Notes: a model not told the origin generated them from the letters alone. Positions 17,007 to 27,583 are shown, numbered from the stretch's first letter. The stretch: DNA of 64,000 nucleotides from Hymenobacter telluris (GCF_017313265.1 NZ_JAFLQZ010000003.1:248001-312000), one strand, 5' to 3'. Numbers and translations are program-made.

Positions 17007-20000
17007 ATGCTGTTTCGTACCCTTTCTCGCCTGCCGCTGCTGGTGCTGCTGGCCGTGCTATGTGCCTGCTCGAAGCCCGGCGCCGATACCGCCGCCAACC
17101 CCGACGGCGAGGAAATCGACCCGCAGCAGAACCTGGTGTTTCTCTTCGATGAGGCCGTGGTGGACAAGGCGCAGCAGGACCGTTGGGACACGGTGCAGTA
17201 TGTGAAGTTTCAGCCGGCCATGCGCGGCAAGTTCAAGTGGACTTCCGACCGGGAACTGGTGTTTTCGCCGCTGGCGCCGTTCCGGCCGAGCACCACGTTT
17301 CAGGCGGAACTGCAACCGGCCGCGCTGCCCAGCAACAAGCAGAAGCTGAAGCTACCAGAAAGCCGCACCAAGTTTCACACGCCATTTCTGGCCCTGAATG
17401 AGCCGCAGGCGTTCTGGGGCCGCTCGACGCGGGCCGCCGGTACCGCCGAAATGCGCATCGATCTGCCCTTCAACTACAGCGTGCGTCCCTCCGACGTGAA
17501 GCCGCTGCTGCGCGTAACCCAGGACGGGCAACCCGTGGCCTTCGAGGTGCGCAACGTGGAGCCGGGCCAGACGGTGAGTGTGGGCCTCACGCAGGACGTG
17601 CGCCCCGGCAGCCCGCTCACGGTGGCGCTGGCGCAGGGCTTGCAGGCCGTGGGCAGCGACCGAGCTTCCACCACCGAGTACACCACCACCGTACCGGTGC
17701 CCGACCAACAGGAGCTGGAGGTGCGCTCCATTACGGGCAGTCTGCAAAACGCCGACCCCATCGTAACCATCCAAACCAACCAGCCCGTCAACGAAGCGGA
17801 CCTGCAAAACGGCCTCACGGTGTCGCCGGCAGTGGCGTACTCGGTGGAGCAGCTGGAAAGCGGGTTCGTGCTGAAAGGCGGGTTCGAGGCTGGCAGAGTC
17901 TACCAGATTAATCTGGTGCAGGGCGTGCGCGGGGCGCTGGGCGGGCAGTTGGCCAGCAGCGTAACCGAGACGGTGAGCTTCGTGACCGAGCAGCCCACCA
18001 TCAGCTTCGCCAGCGCCGACAAGGCCATGTACCTCGATGCGCTGGGTTCCCGCAACCTGGGCGTGCGCATCAACGAGGTGGCCAAGGTGCAGGTAACCAT
18101 TGCCAAAGTGTACGCCAACAACATCCAGCAGCTGTTGCGCGGCGAGCAGCAATACGGCTACCCCGAATACAACGAAGACGGGGAGAGCGAAGGCGAAAGT
18201 GAAGACGGCGGGTACGTGGACCGCTCCTACCGCTACTATGATATTGAGAACCTCGGCAACGTGCTCAACGAGCGGACCTACACCGTGGCCGGGCTGCCCA
18301 AGGCGCAGGGCGTACGGCTGCTGAACCTGAACCTGAAAGACCTGGAGTTTTCGGGTGGGCTGAAGGGCCTGTACGTGGTGAAAGTGCAGGACACCGAGCG
18401 GCAGTGGCTGCAAGTCAGCAAGCTGGTATCGGTGTCGGATATCGGCATGATTGTGAAGCAGGGCAAGAATGGCAGCACGCTGGTGTTTGCCAACTCCATC
18501 CGCACGGCCAAGCCGCTGTCGGGGGTGGAAGTGCGCTTCGTGAGCTCCAACAACCAGGTGATTAGCACCAGCGTTACCAACCGGGAAGGCGTGGCCAAAT
18601 TCGACACCACTACCGCCAACTCGCGCTTCAAGCTGAGCATGCTGGTGGCGCAGCGCGAGTCGGATTTCACGTTTCTGGACTTGACCCGGAGCGGCGTGGA
18701 AACGTCGCGGTTCGAGGTGGGCGGCATGCTCAGCAACGCCGCGCGCTACCAGGCCTTCCTCTACGGCGACCGGGACTTGTACCGCCCCGGCGACACCATC
18801 CGCAGCAACACCATCATCCGGACCGAGGACTGGAAAAACCCGGTGGCCCAGCTACCCGTCAAGATTCGGCTGCTGCTGCCCACCGGCAAGGAATACGCCA
18901 GCCTGCGCAAGGAGCTAACCGCCGCCGGCAGCTTCGAGGCCGATTTCATTCTGCCGCCCAGCATCATGACCGGCACCTACACCATGGAAGTGCTTACCGG
19001 CAACGACGTGCTGCTGACTTCGCGGCAGGTGAGCGTGGAAGAGTTTATTCCGGACCGGATGAAGGTGACGGTGAAGGCCACGCCCGCCGTAGTCAAGCCC
19101 GGCCAAACCGTTTCCGCGCAGATTACCGCCCTCAACCTATTCGGCCCGCCCGCCGCCGACCGCAAGTTTGAGGTGGACTTCTCGCTGAAAGAAAAACCCT
19201 TCACCCCCAAGAAGTTCGAGGACTACACCTTTAGCCTGAGCACCGGCGAGCAGCGCCGCACGCGCTACGGCAACGAGTCGGGCACCTCGTCGTTGGCGAG
19301 CCGCTTCGAGAATACCACCCGCGAAGGCACCACCGACGCCGCCGGCCGCGGCACCGCCACCTACGACCTGCCCAACTACACCGACCTCGGCACGCTGCAA
19401 GGCACGGCCTTCACCACGGTGTTCGACGAAACCGGCCGGCCCGTCAACCGCCTGGCCACCTTCGAGGTGCAAACCCAGGCGGTGATGTTCGGGCTGAAAA
19501 CGCTGCCCGAAATGTTTGAAACCCGCGAAGTCATTCCAATTAAGCTGGTGGCCCTCACGCCGGCCGGGCAGCCCACCAGCGCCGAGGCCCGCGTGCAGGT
19601 GGTGCGGCTGCTGTGGGAAACGGTGATTGAGCGCCAGGGCGGCCGCTACGTGTACAACTCGCAGCGGCGCGAGGAAACCGTGATGGACCAGCGCGTAGCG
19701 GTGGGCAAGCAGGGCAACGCTGGCAACCTGGGCTTCCCGGCCAGCTACTCCGGTGAGTACGAGGTGCGCGTGTCGCGGCCCGGCGCTGATACGTACGTGG
19801 CTCAGCAGGTGTACGCCTACGGCTACGGCGACACCCAAAGCAACGCCTTCGAGGTGAACAACGAGGGCGAGGTGACTATTGCCGCCGACAAAGAGAAATA
19901 CCAGCCCGGCGAAACCGCCCATCTGCTGCTGAAAACGCCCTTCCCCGGCCGCATCCTCGTGACCGTGGAGCGGGACCGGGTGCTCAACCATTTCTATGTG

Positions 20001-22592
20001 AACACCGACGAGAAATCAGCCCAAGTCAGCATCCCGATTCAGGGCGGGCACGTCCCGAACATCTACGTGACGGCCACCGCCATCCGCGAAATCACCGATA
20101 ACCGCCTGCCGCTCACGGTAGCGCGTGGCTTTGTGCCGCTGGTGGTGGAAAAGCCGGAAACCAAGCTGGCCGTGGCCATCAAAGCGCCTGAGCTAAGCCG
20201 CTCGCAAGTGTGGCAAACGGTGGAGGTACGCACCGCGCCCAACGCCAACGTGACGCTAGCCATCGTGCATGAAGGCATCCTGCAACTAAAGGATTACCGC
20301 ACGCCCGACCCCTATGGCTATTTCTACCAGAAGCGCGCCCTCGAAGTAAGCGCCTACGACGTGTACCCCTTCCTGCTGCCCGAACTCGGCACCAGCTCGT
20401 CGGGCGGCGACGCCTCCGACCTCTCGCGCCGCACCACGCCCGTTCCCTCGCGCCGGGTGAAATTATTCGCCAAGTGGAGCGGCGTACTCACCGCCGACGC
20501 CAGCGGCCTGGTGCGCTACAAGCTACGCGTGCCGCAGTTCAGCGGCGCCGTCCGCATCATGGCCGTGGCCTACAAGAACGACGCTTTCGGCTCCACCGAG
20601 CAAACCATGCGCGTCGCCGACCCGGTGGTCATATCAACGGCCCTCCCCCGCTTCCTCAGCCCCGGCGACACGATTGACGTGCCGGTGACACTGACAAATA
20701 CAACGAAAGACGTATTATTTGGCAGTGTAAGAATTTCTCCATCTAGACACACTTCTGAAGACCCTCTGATCAGGATTCAAACACCCGCTGATACGGATCC
20801 AAATCAAAGTGACGAAGGCCATTACGAAGAAGCCGAGTTGCCAGGGCGGCGAGTAGTGTTAAAGCCAAATACCGAGCAGCGCATAGTATTCCGAGTAGCT
20901 GCATCTCGTTTGGGCAATGCCAAACTAACTACTAGAGTATCTTATAATAGAAGGTCAACTAACTCTGGACCACCTCAATTAGGAACCGAAACCATCGAGC
21001 TACCCATCCGGCCTGCTTCGCCGTTGCAGAAGCGCGCGGGGGCGGGCGTGGTGGCGGGTGGCGCGACGCAGCAGCTGAACCTAACGAGTGACTTCCTGCC
21101 GTCGTCGATGCGGAGCCACCTGGTGGTGAGCCGCTCGCCGATGACCGAGTTTGCCAAGGATTTGCGCTACCTGCTGCAATACCCCTACGGCTGCCTGGAG
21201 CAAACCGTATCGGCCGCCTTCCCGCAGCTGTACTACGGGGATTTGGCGGCGTCATTGGGGCAGAAAACCGGCAAAACGGGCAAGGCCGGCCTGTTCAATC
21301 CCAACTATCATGTGCAGGAAGCCATCCGCAAGGTGGAAGCCCAGCAGATGTACAACGGCAGCCTCAGCTACTGGCCCGGCGGCGACTACGACAACTGGTG
21401 GGCCACGGCCTACGCTGCCCACTTCCTGCTCGAAGCCCAACAAGCCGGCTTCACCGTGAACAAGAGCGTGCTCGACCGAGTGCTCGGCTACCTGCAAGCC
21501 CGCACCAAAAAGCGCGAAACCAACACCTACAACATCATCCAGACCGGCGGCGTAATTCAGCAGCTCACCCTAGCGAAAAAGGAAATTCCGTACTCGCTCT
21601 ACGTGCTGGCCCTGGCCGGCCGCCCCGACCCGGTGGCGCTCAATTACTACAAAGCCAACCGCAAGCTGCTGGCCGAAGATTCGCGGTGGGTACTGGCTTG
21701 CGCCTTTGCCGTGGGTGGCAACCAACGCAGCTACCGCGAAGCCCTGCCCACCCGCTTCGGCACCCAAACCATGGCCAGCCGCGAGCTGGACGGCTCGTTC
21801 TCCTCCCCCATCCGCGACGAAGCCCTGGTGCTCAACGCCCTCCTCGCCGCCGACCCCAGCAACCCGCAGATAAACACACTAGCCCGCCAGCTCAGCCGCC
21901 AGGTGAAATCGGCGCAGTGGCTGAACACGCAGGAGCGCGCCTTCTCGCTGCTGGCGCTGGGCAAGCTGGCCAAGAAAAACGCAGCCAGCACGGTCACAGC
22001 AAGTGTGTTGGCTGACGGGAAGGCCATGGGCAACTTTACGGGCAAAGACCTCACCGTAAACAACGTGGCCAACCGCCCGCTGGCCTTGCGCACCAGCGGC
22101 AAGGGCAGCCTCTACTACTTCTGGGAAATGGAAGGCATCAGCCGCAACGGGCAGGTAATCGAGGAAGACGCTTACCTGCAAGTGCGCCGCCAGTTCCTGA
22201 ACCGCGCCGGCCAGCCCCTGGGCAGCACCAGCTTCCGGCAGAACGATTTGGTGGTGGTCAAAATCACGCTACAATCCGCGGAAAGCGCCGGGGAAGTGCA
22301 GAACGTGGCCATTACCGACCTGCTGCCCGCCGGCCTGGAAATCGAGAATCCGCGCATCGGGGCGGTCCGGGACCTGACCTGGGCCACCGACGCCGCCCAA
22401 CCCGACTACCTCGACGTGCGCGACGACCGACTCAACCTGTTCACCACGGCCAGCCCCACGCCTAAGTCGTTCTACTACCTCTGCCGCGCCGTCAGCAAAG
22501 GCACCTTCAAGCTCGGCCCCGTCAGCGCCGATGCTATGTACAACGCCGAGTATCACAGCTACAACGGCGCCGGCGTGGTGCGGGTGCGGTAG
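17007..22592 (+). CDS. Alpha-2-macroglobulin family lipoprotein with thioester motif
   Basis: Bacterial alpha-2-macroglobulins are periplasmic protease traps. Cleavage of a bait region exposes an internal thioester that binds the attacking protease. The 1861-residue protein starts with a lipoprotein signal (lipobox LCAC, Cys21). The MG-type domains follow, including a typical MG2 part (RYQAFLYGDRDLYRPGDTI, residues about 580-600). Next comes the A2M segment around SYSGEYEVRV through LFAKWSGVLTADASG, then the thioester YPYGCLEQT with Cys1396-Gln1399. A thioester-domain repeat region includes LSYWPGGDYDNWWATAYAAH. The C-terminus ends in a receptor-like beta domain. An intact CLEQ indicates the trapping form. 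In many bacteria this gene is followed by pbpC; here pbpC lies about 17.5 kb downstream beyond the polysaccharide locus. Residues about 1228-1330 are encoded by unusually AT-rich DNA. Confidence 0.93.
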   Translation: MLFRTLSRLPLLVLLAVLCACSKPGADTAANPDGEEIDPQQNLVFLFDEAVVDKAQQDRWDTVQYVKFQPAMRGKFKWTSDRELVFSPLAPFRPSTTFQAELQPAALPSNKQKLKLPESRTKFHTPFLALNEPQAFWGRSTRAAGTAEMRIDLPFNYSVRPSDVKPLLRVTQDGQPVAFEVRNVEPGQTVSVGLTQDVRPGSPLTVALAQGLQAVGSDRASTTEYTTTVPVPDQQELEVRSITGSLQNADPIVTIQTNQPVNEADLQNGLTVSPAVAYSVEQLESGFVLKGGFEAGRVYQINLVQGVRGALGGQLASSVTETVSFVTEQPTISFASADKAMYLDALGSRNLGVRINEVAKVQVTIAKVYANNIQQLLRGEQQYGYPEYNEDGESEGESEDGGYVDRSYRYYDIENLGNVLNERTYTVAGLPKAQGVRLLNLNLKDLEFSGGLKGLYVVKVQDTERQWLQVSKLVSVSDIGMIVKQGKNGSTLVFANSIRTAKPLSGVEVRFVSSNNQVISTSVTNREGVAKFDTTTANSRFKLSMLVAQRESDFTFLDLTRSGVETSRFEVGGMLSNAARYQAFLYGDRDLYRPGDTIRSNTIIRTEDWKNPVAQLPVKIRLLLPTGKEYASLRKELTAAGSFEADFILPPSIMTGTYTMEVLTGNDVLLTSRQVSVEEFIPDRMKVTVKATPAVVKPGQTVSAQITALNLFGPPAADRKFEVDFSLKEKPFTPKKFEDYTFSLSTGEQRRTRYGNESGTSSLASRFENTTREGTTDAAGRGTATYDLPNYTDLGTLQGTAFTTVFDETGRPVNRLATFEVQTQAVMFGLKTLPEMFETREVIPIKLVALTPAGQPTSAEARVQVVRLLWETVIERQGGRYVYNSQRREETVMDQRVAVGKQGNAGNLGFPASYSGEYEVRVSRPGADTYVAQQVYAYGYGDTQSNAFEVNNEGEVTIAADKEKYQPGETAHLLLKTPFPGRILVTVERDRVLNHFYVNTDEKSAQVSIPIQGGHVPNIYVTATAIREITDNRLPLTVARGFVPLVVEKPETKLAVAIKAPELSRSQVWQTVEVRTAPNANVTLAIVHEGILQLKDYRTPDPYGYFYQKRALEVSAYDVYPFLLPELGTSSSGGDASDLSRRTTPVPSRRVKLFAKWSGVLTADASGLVRYKLRVPQFSGAVRIMAVAYKNDAFGSTEQTMRVADPVVISTALPRFLSPGDTIDVPVTLTNTTKDVLFGSVRISPSRHTSEDPLIRIQTPADTDPNQSDEGHYEEAELPGRRVVLKPNTEQRIVFRVAASRLGNAKLTTRVSYNRRSTNSGPPQLGTETIELPIRPASPLQKRAGAGVVAGGATQQLNLTSDFLPSSMRSHLVVSRSPMTEFAKDLRYLLQYPYGCLEQTVSAAFPQLYYGDLAASLGQKTGKTGKAGLFNPNYHVQEAIRKVEAQQMYNGSLSYWPGGDYDNWWATAYAAHFLLEAQQAGFTVNKSVLDRVLGYLQARTKKRETNTYNIIQTGGVIQQLTLAKKEIPYSLYVLALAGRPDPVALNYYKANRKLLAEDSRWVLACAFAVGGNQRSYREALPTRFGTQTMASRELDGSFSSPIRDEALVLNALLAADPSNPQINTLARQLSRQVKSAQWLNTQERAFSLLALGKLAKKNAASTVTASVLADGKAMGNFTGKDLTVNNVANRPLALRTSGKGSLYYFWEMEGISRNGQVIEEDAYLQVRRQFLNRAGQPLGSTSFRQNDLVVVKITLQSAESAGEVQNVAITDLLPAGLEIENPRIGAVRDLTWATDAAQPDYLDVRDDRLNLFTTASPTPKSFYYLCRAVSKGTFKLGPVSADAMYNAEYHSYNGAGVVRVR
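20690..20995 (+). other. AT-rich patch inside the alpha-2-macroglobulin gene
   Basis: About 300 bases are clearly AT-richer than the very GC-rich coding sequence on both sides and use codons such as AGA, TTA, ATA and AAT that are rare elsewhere in the gene. The frame stays open and the protein remains plausible, with a local Asp/Glu-rich insert around SDEGHYEEAELPG. The edges are abrupt, which fits a recombined or recently acquired segment (inference). Confidence 0.7.
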
Positions 22593-23092
22593 AATAGCAG
22601 TTGAGCTGTTACCTATGCATTGCCCCTTCACACTTATCACCGCCTGGCTGGTGGCTTTTTACATTAGCAATCCGGGGCGTTAGAAAATTTTGTGAAGCCG
22701 TTTGCTAAGCTAGCTGACTGGGCAGGGGCTTGCCTGGCCAACATATCGTTCCTCGCAGAGCAAGTAACGGGACTATACGTCTGATCTGTAGCGTGGATTT
22801 TCCCTGCTTCACGCCTTTTGGCAGCTTACTGTGCCCCCTGAATCAAACAAACCTACCGTTTGGATTACTATAAAACTTGTAATAAGCATTTATATAAGTT
22901 CATCTATTATATTCGCAACTGGTAAATCTGGTTTAAAGGTGATTTTCTGTAGAAATTTCTTCTCTCTTAAACTTAGATCAATGCAAAGGCACCAACAGGC
23001 AGCCTTTACCCTGAAATAATGGCTTACTAGGGCGCAAATCCCCGAATAAATCACTATACAGCTCTTATTTCCTGTCTTCACTTACCGCACGA
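22593..23092. other. 500-base spacer at the left boundary of the polysaccharide locus
   Basis: I see no convincing gene here. Composition changes from GC-rich to AT-rich at about 22,830, marking the left boundary of the exopolysaccharide locus. A promoter for the wza-like operon must lie in the AT-rich half, but I could not assign one with confidence. A 62-codon open frame at 22831-23019 has no family features. Confidence 0.6.
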
Positions 23093-23866
23093 ATGCGCAG
23101 CACATTTTTTTATCTTTTTTTCCTTCTAATAGCAAGCTCTTGTGGTTCTTCCAGAAGCTTAGTCTACTTTAAAGATTTAGAAAAATCCCCCAACTATACG
23201 GAGGAAGTTAAAAACAAAGTCAATCCTAAAATTCAACCCGACGACTTATTAAGTATTACGGTAAGCAGCCTTAATCCAGAATCTAATGTCTTATTCAACA
23301 ATGGCGTTCTACAAACAATAGGAGGCACTAGTAGTGGGGTGGCTACCAGTCGTACCAACGAAGGCTATCTGGTTGATAAGGACGGCGGTATTAACTTCCC
23401 GGTTTTGGGCAACGTCAAGCTTGGTGGTCTGACCAAAGAAGAAGCTACCAGCAAAATGGTTGCTGAAATAAGTAAGAGCGTTAAAAACCCGATAGTTAAT
23501 ATCAAATTCATCAATTTCAGAATCACAGTACTCGGTGAAGTCAATAGACCGTCCACGTTTCTTGTTCCCAGTGAAAGAGTGAACTTGTTGGAGGCAATAG
23601 GGCTGGCCGGTGATTTAACAGCGTTTGGCAAACGGGAGAACGTGCTAATTATTCGAGAAACCAATGGAATTAGAAGCACTTCCAGAATTAATCTAACCAG
23701 CAAAGAGGCCTTGAATTCGCCTTCTTTTTATCTGCAACAGAACGATGTAGTATATGTAGAGCCGGCGAAAATCAAGTCGCTCCAAAGCGGCGACAGCAGC
23801 TTTTATATTCCACTGGTTTCGCTAGGAATTTCGGTAATAACGGCCTTGATATTTCTTACTAAATAA
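23093..23866 (+). CDS. Wza-like polysaccharide export lipoprotein
   Basis: This 257-residue protein is the outer-membrane/periplasmic exporter of the locus. It has a lipoprotein signal with lipobox SSCG (Cys17), a Poly_export domain (KIQPDDLLSITVSSLNPESN, through VSYL-type strands and NFPVLGNVKLGGLTKEEATS), and one SLBB-type domain (ITVLGEVNRPSTFLVPSERV, then LLEAIGLAGDLT). It ends in a hydrophobic segment (IPLVSLGISVITALIFL) that may anchor it, as in short Bacteroidota Wza proteins. The Wzc-like gene follows by 16 bases, the usual pairing. It is the first gene of the cluster. Confidence 0.92.
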   Translation: MRSTFFYLFFLLIASSCGSSRSLVYFKDLEKSPNYTEEVKNKVNPKIQPDDLLSITVSSLNPESNVLFNNGVLQTIGGTSSGVATSRTNEGYLVDKDGGINFPVLGNVKLGGLTKEEATSKMVAEISKSVKNPIVNIKFINFRITVLGEVNRPSTFLVPSERVNLLEAIGLAGDLTAFGKRENVLIIRETNGIRSTSRINLTSKEALNSPSFYLQQNDVVYVEPAKIKSLQSGDSSFYIPLVSLGISVITALIFLTK

Positions 23867-23882
23867 TACTTAGATAAAAATC

Positions 23883-26213
23883 ATGGCTACCAACGAATTA
23901 TTCCCTTTACGCTCTGAACAGCCAGAGGCAAAAGATATTAAGCGTATCATTTCCCAGTACACTCGCTTTTGGTATCTATTTCTACTGGGAATAGCAATTA
24001 GCATAGCAATTGCTTTTTTATATCTACGCTATTACGCAGTACCTCAATACAATGTCTATAGCACTTTATTAATTAAGGATGATAAAAGCGGCCAAAGCTT
24101 AGCAAACGCCGATGCGCTTAACGATTTAAGCTCTTTCAAATCAACGAGGAATATCGATAATGAAACTGAGGTTATAAAGTCGAAAAGCCTGATGCGGCGC
24201 GTGGTCAGCGAATTAGGTCTGGCTACCAGCTATTATGTAGAAGGGAGAGTAACTGATAAAGAAATATATGGCAGCGGCTTACCAATAAAAGTAATTCCAA
24301 CCGTACTAAAGGACAATTCACCTGGTAACACATTAACAATATATACGAAATCAAATACTACTTTTGAATTAGAGGATGCGACTGGTCGTACCATGCTAAA
24401 ATACGGCCAGATTATCACCAAACCTTATGGTTCATTTACTGTCGTGGCAACAACGCCTACAGTTACGGCCGGCACTAAAATTATAGTTCGCTTTCAAAAT
24501 ATCCAGCAGATAGCTGATTACTACAGCCGGGCCATTGGGATACAGCCAATAAATAAAAATGCCAGCATCCTTTACTTAAGCCTCACAGACCCAATACCTG
24601 AAAAAGCAAAGGATGTAGTCAATAAGCTGATGGATGTCTACAACCGGGAAGCTGTTGAAGACAAGAACCTAATGGCTACCAATACGCTGAAGTTCCTGGA
24701 TGAACGTCTGCAATACATTACCTCCGACTTATCAGACGTAGAAAAGACGGTAGAAAAATACAAAAGCTCCAATAACCTAACCGACGTCAGCACCCAGGCT
24801 TCCATCTACACCGAGCAGGCCAGCACCTACAATACCCAACTCTCGGAATGGGCTATTCAGATAGAGGTGCTAGAATCGATAGAAAAGTACCTGCAAAAAG
24901 CTGGCGACCAAAGCTCTACGGTTCCCAGTACATTGGGTATCAAAGATGAAACCCTTTTAGGTTTAATAGGGCAGTTCAATCAGCTGCAATTGGAACGGGA
25001 GCGAATGCTACGCACCACCCAGCCGGGCAACCCGCTGGTGCAGAATATAAACGAGCAGTTGATTGGGTTGCGCGTCAAGATTTTAGAGAACCTCCGAAAC
25101 ATTAAACGGGGTTTGCTTATTACCAGCAACAACCTAAAATCCAACGTCGGGCAGTTTCAATCCAAGATTAGAAAGGTACCGGGTATGGAACGAGAACTGC
25201 TCCAAATAAATAGGCAGCAGTCCATTAAACAGAGTATTTACTCCTACCTCCTACAGAAACGCGAGGAAACGGCTATTTCGCTGGCCGCCACCGCTTCCGT
25301 AGCCCGAGTGCTCGACCCGGCCATGGGTGGCGACTACCCAATCAGCCCCAACGGCCAGTCGATTTACCTGATGGCAATCCTGTTAGGTTTGGGTATTCCA
25401 TTTGCGGGTTTATACGTGGCCAGCCTGCTCAACAACAAGGTGCAGTATCAGCAGGATGTAACTGCCATTACGGATGCTCCAATCATTGGCGAAATTGCCC
25501 ACAACACCCAAGATACGGTAGTTGTAACCAAAGGCAGCCGTAGCCCTATTGCAGAGATGTTCCGCTTGGTTCGGGCCAATCTGAACTTTGTAACCATGGG
25601 CAAGAACAACCTGACACTGCTGGTTACCTCGGGCCGAAGTGGCGAAGGCAAAACCTTCTTCAGCATCAACCTGGCCGCCAGTCTAGCTATAACCGGCAAG
25701 CGCGTGGTGCTGCTGGACTTAGACTTACGCAACCCAACAGTCGCCAAGAAGCTCCATTTCGGCGAAGGCCCCGGCATTACCGACTACCTCGTGTCCGACA
25801 CGGTTTCCATCGAGGATATTATCCAATTCCCCCAGGAAGCACCTGACTTATCTGTCATTTCTGCTGGCTCACTGCCCCCCAATCCCGCTGAACTGATGAT
25901 GAGTACCAAGTTCACTCATCTACTCACCGAACTCAAGGCGAGCTTCGATTACATCATCATCGACACTCCCCCAGTAGGCCAAGTAGCCGATGCCTTCACT
26001 ATAAGTTCACTTATCGACTACACCATCTATTTGGTACGCTACAATTACACTCAAAAGGCCTGGCTTACGATTGTTAAGAATATCTATCGAGACAAGATGC
26101 TTGGTAAGCTTATGCTTGTATTGAATGATGCAAAGGAAGTTAATGGAAGTAATTATGGCTACGGCTATGAGTATGGGTATGAATTCAGAACCCATGAAGC
26201 CAAAAAACAATAG
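23883..26213 (+). CDS. Wzc-like polysaccharide co-polymerase / BY-type tyrosine kinase
   Basis: This inner-membrane protein controls polysaccharide chain length and export through autophosphorylation (established for BY-kinases). The 776 residues show a first membrane segment near 35-55, a long periplasmic Wzz/GNVR region with coiled-coil character (about 200-440) and a second membrane segment near 495-515 (IYLMAILLGLGIPFAGLYVA). The cytoplasmic kinase has Walker A GRSGEGKT at 584-591, Walker A' VVLLDLDLRNP, and Walker B YIIIDTPPV. The C-terminal tail is Tyr-rich (GYGYEYGYEF), the expected autophosphorylation cluster. Kinase and membrane parts are fused in one polypeptide, as in Proteobacteria and most Bacteroidota. 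Confidence 0.95.
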   Translation: MATNELFPLRSEQPEAKDIKRIISQYTRFWYLFLLGIAISIAIAFLYLRYYAVPQYNVYSTLLIKDDKSGQSLANADALNDLSSFKSTRNIDNETEVIKSKSLMRRVVSELGLATSYYVEGRVTDKEIYGSGLPIKVIPTVLKDNSPGNTLTIYTKSNTTFELEDATGRTMLKYGQIITKPYGSFTVVATTPTVTAGTKIIVRFQNIQQIADYYSRAIGIQPINKNASILYLSLTDPIPEKAKDVVNKLMDVYNREAVEDKNLMATNTLKFLDERLQYITSDLSDVEKTVEKYKSSNNLTDVSTQASIYTEQASTYNTQLSEWAIQIEVLESIEKYLQKAGDQSSTVPSTLGIKDETLLGLIGQFNQLQLERERMLRTTQPGNPLVQNINEQLIGLRVKILENLRNIKRGLLITSNNLKSNVGQFQSKIRKVPGMERELLQINRQQSIKQSIYSYLLQKREETAISLAATASVARVLDPAMGGDYPISPNGQSIYLMAILLGLGIPFAGLYVASLLNNKVQYQQDVTAITDAPIIGEIAHNTQDTVVVTKGSRSPIAEMFRLVRANLNFVTMGKNNLTLLVTSGRSGEGKTFFSINLAASLAITGKRVVLLDLDLRNPTVAKKLHFGEGPGITDYLVSDTVSIEDIIQFPQEAPDLSVISAGSLPPNPAELMMSTKFTHLLTELKASFDYIIIDTPPVGQVADAFTISSLIDYTIYLVRYNYTQKAWLTIVKNIYRDKMLGKLMLVLNDAKEVNGSNYGYGYEYGYEFRTHEAKKQ

Positions 26214-26266
26214 CAAAACAATTGTATTTATAAAATATTGAAAAAAATACTTTATTTTAAGTTAAC

Positions 26267-27568
26267 ATGAAGACAGGCTTTCAACAAATATCAGGCAATC
26301 CAAGGTATATTAAATTTGTTGAATGGGGTAAATTAATAGCAATTACCGGCGGAAGTCAAGCTATTGTTCAGATAGCAGTATTAGTTAGTGGAATTATAAT
26401 CATTAGACTACTACCTACCGAAGAATATGCCTTATACACATTAGCTAATACTATGCTAGCAACAATAATAATTCTTGCTGATAGTGGCATAAATATAGCT
26501 GTTATGTCGGAAGGAGGAAAAGTATGGCAAGACAGCAAAAAACTCAGCATAGTTCTATCAACTGGGTTAGATTTACGAAGGAAATTTGCTGTTGTAAGTC
26601 TTCTTATATCAACTCCAATATTAGCCTATCTGCTACTACATCATGGCGCTTCTAAAATTAATACTTTCGCCATTATTATTACCATTATACCTGCTTTTCT
26701 AGCAGCTATGTCTGATTCAATATATGAGATAGCACCTAAGCTATTCCAAGACATAAAGCCACTTCAGAAAAATCAAGTAAGCGTAAGCATCGCAAGAATT
26801 TTTTTAAGCATTGTTGCCTTATTAATAGCTCCTTTATCATCTCTTGTAATATTAGCGGGTGCTATACCACGTATTTACGGAAATATAAAACTCAAAAAAA
26901 TAGCTTCTAAGAGAGTTTCACTAAATGAACATCCAAACATAGAAGTACGTAAATCTTTGCTAAATATTGTCAAATTATCTATACCAGGTTTAATATATTA
27001 CTGTTTATCAGGCCAACTTAATATATGGTTGATATCTTTTTTTGGTCAAACAAAATCTATTGCTACTATAGGAGCAATTAGTCGACTAACAATGGGCTTG
27101 AGTTTATTTTCTTCTATTTTTACCATGCTAATTATTCCAAGATTTGCCCGATTACCTAATTACAAAAACATAATCAGAGCTTATTTTATTAGATTACAGT
27201 TGCTATTGATAGCTGTAGTTGGAATAATATTAGTATTTACTTGGGCAGGAAGCAAAGAATTACTTTGGATCATTGGGCCGAAATATGGGGGGTTGCATGC
27301 TGAGCTTTTTTTAGCTATGTTAAGTTCGTGCATTATTTTATTGCTTGGCAGTACATATTCTCTGTATTCCACTAAAGGCTGGGTTATGCATCCATCTCAT
27401 TCTATTTCAGTCAGCATTTTGGCTACAGTTCTAAGCCTATTTTTATTTAATATTTCGACCCTTAAAGGCGTATTTTATATGAATATTTTTGTAGCATCAG
27501 TGGAATATACAAATTGTTTATTTTACACTTTTATCAAAATTAATAAGATATCAAACAGTATTAACTAA
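26267..27568 (+). CDS. Wzx-type oligosaccharide flippase
   Basis: This 433-residue polytopic protein with about 12-14 predicted membrane segments resembles the PST/Wzx flippases that move undecaprenyl-linked repeat units across the inner membrane. Features seen are an N-terminal segment with VSGIIIIRLLPTEEYALYTL, a typical Wzx early motif (E-YA-Y-LA), and a later ELLWIIGPKYGGLHAELFLA loop. The gene is strongly AT-rich, in sharp contrast to the genes outside the locus. It sits between the Wzc-like gene and two GT2 genes. The substrate cannot be predicted. Confidence 0.85.
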   Translation: MKTGFQQISGNPRYIKFVEWGKLIAITGGSQAIVQIAVLVSGIIIIRLLPTEEYALYTLANTMLATIIILADSGINIAVMSEGGKVWQDSKKLSIVLSTGLDLRRKFAVVSLLISTPILAYLLLHHGASKINTFAIIITIIPAFLAAMSDSIYEIAPKLFQDIKPLQKNQVSVSIARIFLSIVALLIAPLSSLVILAGAIPRIYGNIKLKKIASKRVSLNEHPNIEVRKSLLNIVKLSIPGLIYYCLSGQLNIWLISFFGQTKSIATIGAISRLTMGLSLFSSIFTMLIIPRFARLPNYKNIIRAYFIRLQLLLIAVVGIILVFTWAGSKELLWIIGPKYGGLHAELFLAMLSSCIILLLGSTYSLYSTKGWVMHPSHSISVSILATVLSLFLFNISTLKGVFYMNIFVASVEYTNCLFYTFIKINKISNSIN

Positions 27569-27583
27569 CAATAAAATGCAATC

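Noticed and set aside
22831..23019. 62-codon frame upstream of the Wza-like gene
   Set aside because: It is AT-rich intergenic sequence with no conserved features, and the start is not associated with a ribosome-binding signal.
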